Assembly (NCBI GenBank): GCA_019509985.1
Contig: JAEKLF010000142.1
Location: 1-54,962 of the forward strand
Source: Burkholderiales bacterium
GTDB lineage: Bacteria; Pseudomonadota; Gammaproteobacteria; Burkholderiales; Burkholderiaceae_C
Direction of reading: 5' to 3'
Length of the DNA stretch: 54,962 nt
The position numbers were made by a program, and so were the translations under genes. The notes beneath the pieces were generated by a model. The model was not told the origin of the DNA and searched no databases. It was given only the letters and a program-made list of their open reading frames with translations. The stretch's first letter is position 1, and the number at the start of each line of letters is the position of its first letter. Positions 30,101-41,370 of the stretch are shown here, piece by piece.

Positions 30101-33100
30101 CTTGCAGCCGTGTGCGCTGCTGCGCCCGCAGCCGGGCCTGCCCACGACGAGGACAGCGTCGCCGTCATCGGCATCTCGTGCCAGTTCCCGGGGGCGCCGG
30201 ACCTGCGGGCCTTCTGGCGCAGCCTCTGCGAGGGCCGGCAGGCCACGAGGTTCCTCGACGAGGCGCAGTTGCGCGAGGCGCAGGTGCCCGAGCGCCTCAT
30301 CGGCCGCCCCGGCTATGTGCCGATGCAGCTGGGCCTGGCCGACAAGGACTGCTTCGACGCCGAGTTCTTCAAGCTCTCGCCGAACCACGTCGAGATGATG
30401 GACCCGCAGTTCCGGCAGGTGCTGCAGCAGGCGTGGAAGGCGGTGGAAGACGCCGGCCTCGACCATCGCGACATTCCGCGCACGGCGGTGTACGTGTCGG
30501 TGGGCAACCACGGCTACCGCACCGAAGGCGACGCCTCGCCGGTCATCGAGGACTCGCAGCAGTACCTGGCCTGGGTGCTGAACCAGAGCGGCAGCGTGGC
30601 CGCGATGATTTCCTACCAGCTGGGCCTGGAAGGCCCGAGCCTTTCGGTCCATTCCAACTGCTCATCCTCGCTGAGCGCGCTGGACCTCGCCTTCAAGTCC
30701 GTGCGCTCCGGCGCGACCGACTTCGCGCTGGTGGCGGCCGCCTCGGCACGCAGCGCGGAGCGCTTCGGCTACGTGCACCAGCCGGGGTTGAACTTCTCCA
30801 GCGACGGCCGGGTGAAGACCTTCGATGTTGCTGCCGACGGCATGGTGGGCGGGGAGGGCGTGGCGGCGCTGCTGCTGTGCCGCACCGGCGAAGCGATGCG
30901 CCGGCGCTCCCACGTCTACGGCCTGCTGCGCGGCATCGCCAGCACCAGCGATGGCGGCCAGTCGCCGGGCTTTTTCAGCCCGAGCATGCAAGGGCAGGGC
31001 CGGGCCATTCGCCAGGTGTTGCAGGAGACGGGAATCGATCCGTCGACCATCGGCTACGTGGAGGCGCACGGCACGGGCACCAAGCTGGGCGACCCGGTGG
31101 AGGTCGGCGCACTGACCGAGGCCTATCGCGAGCACACCGTCGCGCAGCAGTTCTGCGGCATCGGATCGGTCAAGCCCAACATCGGCCACCTCGACACCGC
31201 GGCCGGCCTGGCCGGATGCATCAAGGTGCTGCTGAGCCTTCACCATCGCCAGCTGCCGCCGTCGATCAACTTCAGCCAGCCCAACCCCCGCCTCGCGTTG
31301 CAGGAGTCGCCGTTCTATGTGACCACGACGCTGGCGCCCTGGACCGCCGGCGACACGCCACGGCGCGCCGCCCTGAACTCGATCGGCATCGGCGGCAGCA
31401 ACACGCACGCTATCTTCGAGGAATTCGTGGCATCGGCGGCGGCCAACCCGGTACCGCGCCGAACGCACCTGGTGCCGCTGTCGGCACGACGCCGGCCCAA
31501 CCTGCTGCAGTACGCGGGCGACCTGCTGGAGCGGCTCGCGCCGGCCGACGGCGCTGCCGATGCGCCGCGCATCGAGGACATTGCCTTCACCTTGCAGCGG
31601 GGCCGGGTTGCGATGCCGTCACGCGTGGCCTTCGTGGTCGACGACGTGGCGCAGCTGGCGCTGGAGCTGGCCGCTTTCGTCGACGGCCGGGCGTCTGAGC
31701 ACCGCTTCGAGGGTGAAGCGTTGTCGCGGGCGGGCAGCGCCGGTCAGGAGGGCGACGTGCCGGCCGCCGCGGACCTCTTGCAGTTGGCCCAGGGTTGGGT
31801 CGCCGGCGAGCCGCTCAGCTGGCCGGCCTTGCACGACACCACGGCTCGGCGGGTCAGCCTGCCGACCTATCCTTTCAGCCGCACCCGTCATCCCTGGGCC
31901 GGGCACCCTCGGCCGGAGGCCACCGGTGCCGCGGCACCGGTCGCGGGCGGCCATCCCTTGATGCAGGGGACGTGCGTGGGCGATGCGCCCTGGCGGTTCC
32001 ATGCCCGCTTGTCCGGCGAGGAATTCGTCGTCCGGGACCACGTGGTGCTTGGACGCCGCCTGCTGCCGGCAGTCGGTGCGCTGGAGATGGCCTTCGAGGC
32101 GCTGCGGCGCTCGATGCCGCAGCCGGCCGGCCCCGGCCACCGACTGGTGCTCAAGCACCTGAGCTGGCTTCGTCCGGTGGCCTTCGACGGTGCCGAGGGC
32201 CTGGCGTTGGAACTGTCGGTGCAATGGGAAGCTGCGTCGGGCCACGCACCTGCGTCGGCGACGTTCGAGTTGCGCGGGCAGGGTGCACAGCCGGTCGTTC
32301 ACATGCAGGGGCGCGCGCAGTTGCACCCCGCCACGTCGGCCCCGCGGGTGGACCTGGCGGCACTGCGCTCGCGCATGTCGCCGCAAGCCGTCGACGGCCA
32401 GGCCTGCTATGCCCACATCCGCCGTGTCGGCATCGACTACGGCACCGGCTTCCGGGTGATCGACAAGCTCCACCGCAGCGGACCGTCTGCGCCGCGCGAA
32501 GTACTCGCCGAGCTGCGGCTGCCCCAGGCGCTGGCGGCGACGATGGACGAGTACACGCTGCATCCCAGCTTGATGGATGCGGCCATCCACGCGTCGGTGG
32601 GCCTGGAAGACGCGCTGCTGGCCGCCGTGGCTGGTGATGCCGTGCCGGTGGAACCGGCCGGCGCGGCAGCGCGCACTGCGGTGCCGTTCGCGCTGGACAG
32701 CTTCGAGTACTTCGCGCCTTTCCAGCCCCGCATGCAGGCCTGGGTGCGCAGCGACGCGATGCATCCCGACGAGCAGGATGCCCGCGTGCTCGACATCGAC
32801 CTGCTGGACATGCAGGGGCGCACTTGTGCGCGGCTGCGCGGCCTGGCCTTCCGTCCGCTGGGCGCGCCCGCGGATGGCGTGGCGCCGCGGGCCTCGGTGT
32901 TCAACGCTTTGCAGCCGGCATGGCTACCGCTCCCGGCATCCCCCGCCGGCGCGCTGGCGGGGGACCACGATTCGGCCACCGCCTGGCTCGACCTCCCGCC
33001 CGCCTGGGCCGGCGAGCTGCGCGCCCACCCGGCCGCGAGCGTGGCGCTGCCTGCCAACATCAGCGAAGACGAGATCCGCGACCACTTGGCACGACTGCCG

Positions 33101-36100
33101 GCGATCGACCACCTGGTGTGGTTCGCGCCGCCGGCCGGCCTGGGGGTGGCCGGCGACCTGCAGGCCATGCGGGCTGCGCAGGCGCATGGCCTGCGCCGGC
33201 TTTTCCGCATCGTCAAGGCGGTGCTGGCCCTGGGCCATGGCAAGCGTGGGCTCACGTGGACGGTCATCACCTTCGGCACCCAGGCGGTGAACCAGCGCGA
33301 CGCGGTGGATCCCACCCATGCCGGCGTGCACGGCCTCATGGGCAGCCTGGCCAAGGAGTACGGCCAGTGGCGCATCCGGCTGCTGGACCTGCCGGCGGAC
33401 GCATCGCCGTCGCTCGCTCTGCCGGCCCTGCCGGATCGGCAGTCCCCGGTGGCGTCCGGCGAGACGCTGGCATTGCGCGATGGCCGCTGGCACCGGCAGC
33501 GCCTGCTGCCCGTGCAGGCGCTGCCCGAGGCCGCGGCGCTGCCGCAGTGCGGCAGCGTCCAGGTGGTGGTCGGCGGAGCCGGAGGCATCGGCGAGGTGTG
33601 GAGCCGGTTCATGGTGGAACGCCACCAGGCAGGCATCGTGTGGATCGGCCGGCGTGCTGCGGACGAGGCGATCGTTGCGAAGCTGCAGTCGCTGGCCGAG
33701 TTGGCACGCCGGCACGGTGCGCCCGAGCCGATGTACGTGCCGGCCGATGCGGCGGACCTGGCCTCGCTGCGCGAAGCACATCGCACGATTCGGCAGCGCC
33801 ATGCGCGGGTCGACGGCGTGGTGCATTCGGCCATCGTGCTGGCCGACCGCAGCGTGGCCCACATGGACGAGCAGCGCCTGCAACTCGCCCTGGCCCCGAA
33901 GGTCGATGCCAGCATCCACCTCGCCGAAGTGTTCGCGGAGGAGCCGTTGCAGCAGGTGCTGTTCTTCTCCTCGCTCGAAGGCTTTGCGCGCTCGCCGGGC
34001 CAGGCCAACTACGCCGCCGGCTGCACCTTCAAGGATGCGTTCGCCCAGGCGCTGGCGCGGGTGCGCGGCGCCCGGGCCGCCGCCGCCGGGTTGCCGGCGC
34101 CGGCCGTCAAGACGGTCCACTGGGGCTACTGGGGCACCGCCGGCGTGGTCAGCGATGCCGCCTACCGGCAGCGCATGGCGTCGGCCGGCATCGATTCGCT
34201 CGATCCACGGCAGGCGATGGAGCAGCTCGAGCGCTTCGTCGCCAGCGGCTTCGGCCAGCTGGCATTCGTGCAGACCTTCGGCCATGAGCCGCTGCAGGCC
34301 TGGTGCGGCGACGAGCAGGTTCTCGTCGCACCGGCCGCGGGGCCGTCCGTGCTGCAGGCATGCCGGGCGGCGACCCCGCCCCGCCACGAGGCGGTGGCGC
34401 AACTGCTGCCCGCGCTGCCCCAGCCGCGGATGCTGGATCTGTCGCGCCGACTCCTGGCGGCGACCCTGCGGGACATCGCGGGCGACGGACGCTCGCTGCG
34501 CGTGCAGGGCGGCCTCCTGCCGAAGTACCAGCGGTGGTTCGACGAAAGCCGTGCCGAGTTGCAGCGCAGCGGCCTCATGCTCGGCGACGGCACTGGGTCG
34601 CCCGAGGCGTTCGCGCTGCGGACGGACGACCTCTGGACGCAATGGCACGCGGCGCGGCCGCAGTGGGTGCAACAGGAATTCCAGCGCGGCCAGGTCGACT
34701 TGCTGGAGCGCTGCCTCGCAGCGATGCCCGAGGTGCTGGCAGGTCGGCGCCCGGCCACCGACGTGCTGTTCCCCGGCGGTTCGACGTCCGCGGTGGAAGC
34801 AATGTACCGCCACCACCCGGTGGTGGACCACTTCAACCTGCAACTCGGCGACCTGGCGGCGCAGGCCGTCGCTGCCTGGCGGCAGCACGATCCGGCGCGC
34901 CGCGTGCGCATCCTGGAGGTGGGTGCGGGCACCGGCGCCTCCACGCGGCGCGTGCTGCAGGCGCTGAGGCCGCTGGCCGGCGCCATCGAGGAGTACTGCT
35001 TCACCGATGTCTCCAAGGCCTTCCTCTTCGCCGCGCAGGAGCGGCTGGCCGCGGAGCATCCCTTCCTGCGCACCCGGCTGTTCGACGTGTCGCGGCCGGG
35101 GCAGCCGCAGGGCGTGGCGCCTTGCAGCTACGACATCGTGATCGCGACCAACGTGCTGCACGCCACGCCGGACGTCGCGCGCACGCTGCGCCACGTGAAG
35201 GCGACGATGCGGCGACAAGGCCTGCTGCTGCTCAACGAGATGAGCAGCAATGCGCTGTTGTCTCACCTGACCTTCGGGCTGCTCGACGGCTGGTGGGCCT
35301 GCGACGACACCGCGCTGCGGTTGCCCGGAGGTCCGCTGCTGGCACCCGCGCGCTGGATCGACCTGCTGGCCGACGCGGGCCTCGCGCCAGGCTGGCTGCC
35401 CCATCCGGAAGCCCATGCCCTGGGCCAGCAGGTCATCGTCGCGGAAAGCGATGGCATCGTCCGCCTGCCGCACGAGGGCATGCCGGCCGCAATGGCGCCC
35501 GCCGCGATGGCGCCGGCCGCTGAGGCCGGCACCGACGATGCCGCGCTGTTGCGCACCCGCACCCAGGCCCACCTGGGCGACATCGTGGCGCGCGCCCTCA
35601 AGCTCGAGCAGGTCGACCCGCAGCGCGACCTGGCCGAGTACGGGCTCGACTCCATCCTGGTCGCGAACCTGAACAACGCCCTGGCGCAGGACTTCGACGA
35701 TCTGCCGAGCACGCTGTTCTTCGAGATGAAAACGATCGATGCCCTGGTGGACTACTTCGTCGTCTGCAAGCGGCCGGCGCTGATGGAACGGTTCGGCCTG
35801 CACGAGCGTGGCGAAGCCGCTGCCGGGCAGGTCGCCGGGGCCCCGCTGCAGGACGCCCTCCATGCGCGCCTGAGGCGCGTGGTCTGCGAGGTGCTGAAGA
35901 TGTCCGAGGCCGAGCTAGCGCCGGAGCGCAACCTGTTCGACTGCGGTCTGGACTCCATCCTGGTCACGCAACTCAACAACCGCCTCGCGGGACCCTTCGA
36001 AGGGCTGGGCAGCACCTTGTTCTTCGACTGCCCGACGATCGCGGCCGCCACCGAGCACCTGCTGCAGCACCGTGCGGCCGAGGTGGTGGCCTGGGTGGGC

Positions 36101-39100
36101 GCCACGGTGCCCGCAACGGCGGCTGCGTCCCCCGCGACCCTGCAACGGGCCGCCGCGGCGGCCGCCGGCGTCTGCGCGGCAGCGCAGCCGGCGAGGCCTG
36201 CCGCATCGGTGCGCTCGCGCGACGTCGCGATCGTCGGCCTGGCCGGGCACTTCCCCGGTGCGCAGGACGTGCAGCAGTTCTGGTCGCAGGTGCGCGATGG
36301 CGTGGACTGCGTCAGCGCCTATCCCGCTGATCGCTGGTGGTGCCCGCCGCGCGCCGGCGAGCAGCGCTGGGGCGGTTTCCTGCGGGACGTGGCGTGCTTC
36401 GATGCCGCCTTCTTCGGCATCGACGACACGCTGGCCGCCTTGCTGGACCCGCAGGAGCGGCTGTTCATCGAGACCACCTACCACGCGATCGAGGACGCCG
36501 GCTACACGCCCGCCACGCTGGCCGACAGCCGGCGCGTGGGCGTGTTCGTCGGCGTGATGAACGCCACCTACAGCCAGCGCGTTGCCTATTCCTCCATCGC
36601 CAACCGCACCTCCTACCTGTTCGATTTCCAGGGGACGAGCCTGGCGGTCGACAGCGCCTGCTCCTCGTCGCTGACGGCCATCCACCTGGCGCTCGAGAGC
36701 CTTTACAGCGGCGACAACGACTGCGCGATTGCCGGAGGTGTGAACCTGATCCTGGACCTCGACCACTTCGACCTGCTGTCGGAGATGAAGCTGCTGTCAG
36801 CCGGCCGCGAGTGCCGCGCCTTCGGCGAGCGGGCCGACGGCTTCGTCGCCGCCGAAGGGGTCGGCTCGGTCGTGCTGCGGCCGCTGGACGACGCACTGGC
36901 CCGCGGCGACCAGATCCATGGCGTCATCAAGGCCAGCGCCGTCAACGCCGGCGGACGCAGCAACCGCTATGGCGTGCCGAACCTGCATGCGCAGCGCGCG
37001 CTGGTGGAGCGGGCGCTGGACAAGGCCGGCATCGACCCGGCCACCATCGGCTACGTCGAGGCGCATGGCACGGCCACGCTGCTCGGCGACTCGATCGAGG
37101 TGTCGGCGCTCGGCCGGGCCTACGACCGCGCCGGCCGGCGGCCCCGCGGGTCCTGCCCAATCGGGTCGGTGAAGTCCAACATCGGGCACTGCGAGAGCGC
37201 CTCCGGGATGGCGGGCCTCATCAAGGTGCTCATGCAGATGAAGCACGGGCAGATCGCCCCCTCGCTGCATGCCGAGGAACTGAACAGCGGCATCGTCTTC
37301 GGGCAGACGCCGTTCTTCGTGAACCGCTCGCTCGCGCCATGGCCGGCGCAGGACGCGCAAGGCCGCGCGGTGCCGCGGCGCGCGGCGGTCTCCTGCTTCG
37401 GCGCCGGCGGTGCCAACGCCCACCTGCTCGTCGAGCAGCACGTCGCACCCGCCACCGGCCATGCCGAGGACCCGGCCGATGGCGCGTGGCATGCGGTGCC
37501 GCTGTCGGCTCGTCATCCCGAGCGGCTGCGCGAACTCGCGCGGCGCCTGCTCGCCTTGCTGCGCCAAGGCGGCCCGGTGCCCGCGCTGCGCGACGTGGCG
37601 TACACCTTGCAAGTGGGCCGCGAAGCCCTGCCGGTGCGTGCCGGCTGGCTGGTGCGCTCCATCGACGATCTGTGCGTCAAGCTCGCGGCCTTCATCGACG
37701 GCGACGCATCGGCGCCGGCCAGCGACCTGCGGCAGCTGTCGCGCTCCAGCGAGACGGAGCGCCGCTGGCATGCCGAGCAGGCCGCCTGCATCGAGCGGCA
37801 CGACATGCCGGGCCTGCTCGCGCTGTGGCTCCAGGGCGCCGAGGCGTCCTGGCAGGCCATGGTGCTGGGCCCTCGGCCGCGCCGCGTCAGCCTGCCGGGC
37901 TATCCGTTCGAGAAGACGGTGCATTGGCACCAGCCGCCGCAAGGCGGCCCCGCCCGGACAGGCGCCGGTTCGCGCGCAGCAGCCGAGGGCCGGCAGCCGT
38001 CCCGCAGCTCGGCGCCGGCGGCTCCGCTGGAGCGCGTGCGCGCCTGGCTGGCGGGTGAACTCGGCCGCGGCCTGGGCATCGAGGCCGGGGAGATCGATGC
38101 CGGGCGCGACTTCGTGCAGTCGGGCCTGTCGTCGCAGGCGCTCGTGCAGCTGGCCCGAGAGATTCGCCGGAAGCTGGAGCCGGACTTCGATGCGGCAACG
38201 CTGTTCGAGCACGCCACGCTGGACCGCCTGGCCTCGCATCTGGTGAACGAGCGCGGCGTGGACGCCGCCTCCCTCGACGTGGACGACACCTCGCCGGAGG
38301 CAGGCGTCGCCCCGGAGGTTGCGGGTCGCCATCCGCTGTCGCAAGGGCAGCAGGGCTTGTGGATGCTGCAGAAAACACATCCGGCCACCACCGCCTACCA
38401 CGTGCCCTTGTGCCTGAGGGCTCGGGATCTGGACACCGGCCTGTTCGCCGAGGCCTTCGCGTTCGCGCTGCGCCAGCATCCGGCGCTCGACGTGGTGGTC
38501 GCCATCGCGGAAGGCCGGTTGGTGCAGCAGGCCTGCGGGCAGGCCGCGGGAGTGCCGGAGCACGATGCCCGTGCGCTGGACGAGCCGCAGGTGCTGGAAC
38601 GTATCCGGCGGGACGTGCTTCGTCCGTTCGACCTGGAGCGCGGCCCCCTGTGCCGCGCCGCGGTCTATCGCCTGGGTGACGGCAGCGCGCTGGTGCTGAT
38701 CGAGGCCCACCACGTCGTCATCGACGGCGCGTCGCTCGCGGTGCTGGTTGGCACCCTGGAGCAGGCGTATGACGCCCTGGCCGCCAGACGGCAGCCGCAG
38801 GCGCGGCCGGAAGCCGCGAGCCACGCGGACTTCGTCGCCGAGGAGGCGCGGCTGTTGGCGTCCGGGGAAGGGCAGCGCCGGCTCGCGCACTGGCGCCGCC
38901 GCCTCGAAGGGGCCATGCCGCTGGCGCTGCACACCGATCACCCGCGGCGCGCCGCGCACGCGGTGCATGGCCGCAGCCGTGCCACCGCGCTGCCGGTGGC
39001 GCTGGGCGAGGCGCTGCGGCGCTTCTGCGAGGCGCAGGCGCTCTATCCGTCGACGGTGTTCCTGGCGCTGTTCCAGGTGCTGCTTCGCCACTACACGCAG

Positions 39101-39258
39101 CAGGAGGACGTGGTGGTCGGCATGCCGGCCAGCGGCCGGCCCGGCCCGCGCTTCGAACGCACCGTGGGCTACTTCGTGAACATGGTGCCGGTGCGCAGCC
39201 AGGTGGCCGCGGAGCTTGGCGTGCAGGACTTCTGCCGCGCGTTGCAGCGCCAGCTGGC
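27110..39258 (+). CDS. Hybrid NRPS/trans-AT PKS gene B, 5' part (modules 7-9 and start of module 10)
   Basis: About 4,050 residues: N-terminal docking-like helix (about 3-35), C (38-457), A (474-900, internally deleted), PCP (917-992, Ser951), KS (1017-1442, Cys1184), DH (1614-1920), KR (about 1940-2387), C-methyltransferase (2437-2784), two ACPs (2814-2996), KS (3038-3444, Cys3184), ACP (3639-3717) and the first two thirds of a second C domain. The start ATG 27110 has a strong ribosome site. At about 39258 the C domain jumps frame; this frame then ends at 39409 in nonsense. The coding sequence continues from about 39259 in another frame to 48870, so these are one gene unless the break is real. 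Repaired length would be about 7,280 codons (7,350 if module 7 is also restored). Confidence 0.93.
27200..30090 (+). other. Module 7: C-A-PCP, glycine-like, A domain internally deleted
   Basis: C domain 27220-28480 with HHLVFDG at about 27600, the intact HHxxxDG active site. The A domain (28530-29810) retains YTSGSTG, NMYGPTETT, YRTGD and LTANGKVDR but lacks about 68 residues after TSGSTG (see 29010-29045). By hand alignment with GrsA, the readable specificity positions 278, 299, 301, 322, 330, 331 and 517 are Q, L, G, M, I, W, K, matching the glycine code. Positions 235-239 are in the missing part. PCP about 29860-30085, serine in AGGNSMNA. Confidence 0.85.
29010..29045 (+). other. In-frame about 204-nt shortfall in the module 7 adenylation domain
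   Basis: In the module 10 A domain, 225 nt lie between the GSTG codons and the VRPTVMQATP segment (40099-40323). Here only 21 nt (29021-29041) do, reading LMRCIQQ. The missing 68 codons would contain the lysine-bearing end of the A3 loop, the helix after it and the core A4 motif with the Asp that binds the substrate amino group. A protein made from this sequence should not activate an amino acid. The loss keeps the frame, so a gene finder would not flag it. Confidence 0.85.
30158..36100 (+). other. Module 8: KS-DH-KR-C-methyltransferase-ACP-ACP
   Basis: The KS active site is HSNCSSS (Cys codon 30659), the variant typical of KSs that accept an aminoacyl chain from an NRPS module, with EAHGTGT and KPNIGH intact. 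DH about 31950-32870: HVVLGRRLLP and HPSLMDAAIH (DxxxH). KR about 32920-34270: GGAGGIG and NYAAGC, again with cysteine for the usual Asn; LAD tripeptide suggests B-type. The C-methyltransferase (about 34420-35460) has ILEVGAGTG and ATNVLHAT and is full length. Two ACPs (about 35550-35790, 35860-36095) carry EYGLDSILV and DCGLDSILV. Predicted product: alpha-methyl enoyl unit after the first glycine. Confidence 0.9.
36221..38265 (+). other. Module 9: KS-ACP
   Basis: KS 36221-37440 with DSACSSS (Cys codon 36659), HGTAT in place of HGTGT (the histidine is kept) and KSNIGH. It is visibly shorter than the other KSs around RWW and before SSIANRTSY. The ACP (about 38025-38260) has the serine in QSGLSSQAL. 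No processing domains. Like module 6 it sits directly before a C domain, so it may be a transfer module or may add a beta-keto unit. Confidence 0.8.
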
Positions 39259-41370
39259 GACGTGGCCTTCATGGTGCAGGACTGGCACGAGGACCGCTCC
39301 TCGGCGGCCGCTCGATTCGAGCACCTGCCGGGCGTGCAGCAGCAGGGCGAATACGACCTGGTGCTGGAGGTGGTGCTGCCGGCCCAGGCCTCGCAGCCCA
39401 TCGTGCTGAACTGGAAGTACGACCCTGGACTGTTCGAGGACGAGACGCTCGCGCGCCTGCACCGGCATTTCGCCGTGCTGCTGGAGATGGTCATGCAGCG
39501 GCCGGACACGCCGGTCGCCGCTTGCGAACTGGTGTGCGCCGAGGAACGCCTGGGACTGGTCCGCGACCGGAATCGCACCGAGGTCGCCTACCCCGCCCAC
39601 ATGACGACGGCTTCCCTGTTCGCGGCCCAGGCGCAGCGCACGCCGCAGGCGCCGGCGATCGTCTTCGGGGAACAGGCGCTGCGCTACGGCGAGCTGCACG
39701 CACGAGTCGAGCGGCTGGCGGCGGGGCTGCGCCGGCGCGGCGTCGGGCCTGGTCGCCTGGTGGCCGTGTGCATGGAGCGCTGCACCGACCTCGTGGCAGC
39801 CCTGCTCGGCGTGCTCCAAGCCGGCGGCGCCTACATTCCGCTGGACCCGGGCTACCCGCGCGAGCGGCTGGTCGACATCCTCGGCGACGCGCGACCGCAG
39901 GTGGTGCTGACGCAGCAGGCGCTGCAGGCGTCGGTGCGCGGCATGTGCCGGGACGCGATGGACGGCCGTGACGACGTGGTCGTGGCGATGGATGGCGAGT
40001 GGATCGAGCCTGCGTCGCAGGCAGGCACGGACGCCCGACTGGCGGCCACGCCCGACGATCTGGCCTATGTGATCTACACCTCCGGCAGCACCGGGCGCCC
40101 CAAGGGCGTGATGGTGTCGCACCGGGCGCTGACCAACTTCCTCTGCTCGATGGCCCGCGAGCCGGGCCTGGCGGCCACGGACCGCTTGCTGGCGGTGACA
40201 ACCCACAGCTTCGACATCGCGGCGCTGGAGCTGTTCCTGCCGCTGGTCGCCGGCGCGGTGTGCCACATCGCCGACGCCGCGACGGTGAAGGACGCACAGC
40301 GTCTGAAGTCGCTGGTGGAGGCGGTGCGGCCGACCGTCATGCAGGCCACGCCGTCGGCCTGGAGCATGCTGTTGCATGCCGGCTGGCGCGATGGGCAGGG
40401 CCTGCGCATCCTCTGCGGCGGCGAGGCCATGAGCGAGCCGCTGAAGGACCGGCTGCTCGCCACCGGGGCCGAGGTGTGGAACATGTTCGGGCCCACCGAG
40501 ACCACGGTGTGGTCGCTGGTGGAGCGCGTGCAACCCGGCAAGCCGGTGAGCATCGGCACGCCGATCGCGAACACCCGCGTCTACGTCGTCGACCCGCAGG
40601 GCCGCCTCAGCCCCAGCGGCGTGCCGGGCGAACTGTGCATCGCTGGCGACGGCCTGGCGCGCGGCTACCTGAATCGGCCGGAACTGAGCGCCGAGAAGTT
40701 CTGCGCGGATCCCTTCGTGCCCGGTGCGTCGATGTACCGCACCGGCGACCTCGTGCGCTGGGCGCCCGACGGTTCGCTGCAATACCTGGGGCGCATGGAC
40801 AGCCAGGTGAAGGTGCGGGGCTTCCGCATCGAGCTGGCCGAGATCGAGACGCTGCTGCTGGCCCACCCTGCCGTGCGCGACGGCGCGGTGGTGGCCAGGG
40901 CACAGGGAGAGAACAAGCTGCTGGTGGCTTACTACACCCCCGAGGGCGATGGCGCGGACGGCGCGCAGGCCCTGCAGCAGCACCTGGCGGGCCGGCTGCC
41001 CGACTACATGGTGCCTGCCTTCTTCATCCAGTTGGAGGCGCTGCCGTGCACGCCCAACGGAAAGGTCGACCGCAAGTCCTTGTCGGAGCGGCCGCTGCGC
41101 CTGCACGGCGACGCCGACGCGCCGGCTTCCACGCCGGCACCGATGGCGCCGGCCGCAGCGGTGGCCCTCGACGAGGTGCTTGGGCTCTGGCGCGAGGTGC
41201 TGATGGTGGAGGACATCCGTGCGTCCGACGGCTTCTTCGATGCCGGCGGCAGTTCGGTGCTCGCCGCCGTGCTGGCGGAGCGGATCGCGCAGCGCTTCGG
41301 CGTGGTCTTCACCGCGACCGACGTTTTTCGCCATCCCACCGCGGCCCAGGTGCACGCGCGGCTGAACGCC
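38330..41370 (+). other. Module 10: C-A-PCP, glycine (C domain interrupted)
   Basis: C domain about 38330-39540 with HHVVIDG at about 38707 intact, but a frame break and shortfall near 39258. The A domain (about 39590-41100) is complete: YTSGSTGRPKGVMVSH, HSFDIAALE, NMFGPTETT, YRTGD and NGKVDR. By hand alignment with GrsA the ten-residue code is D-I-L-Q-L-G-M-V-W-K, matching the known glycine code. PCP about 41165-41370, serine in AGGSSVLA. This is the second glycine module. Confidence 0.88.
39242..39270 (+). other. Frame break and about 85-nt shortfall in the module 10 condensation domain
   Basis: The first frame ends sensibly at RALQRQL (about 39256) and the second resumes at AFMVQDWHE (39265). 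In the module 7 C domain, 171 nt separate the NMVP codons from AFMFQD (28064 to 28235); here 86 nt do (39179 to 39265). The 85-nt difference (3n+1) explains the frame change, and adding it makes gene B a whole number of codons (7,282). The C-domain active site lies upstream and is unaffected. Confidence 0.85.
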
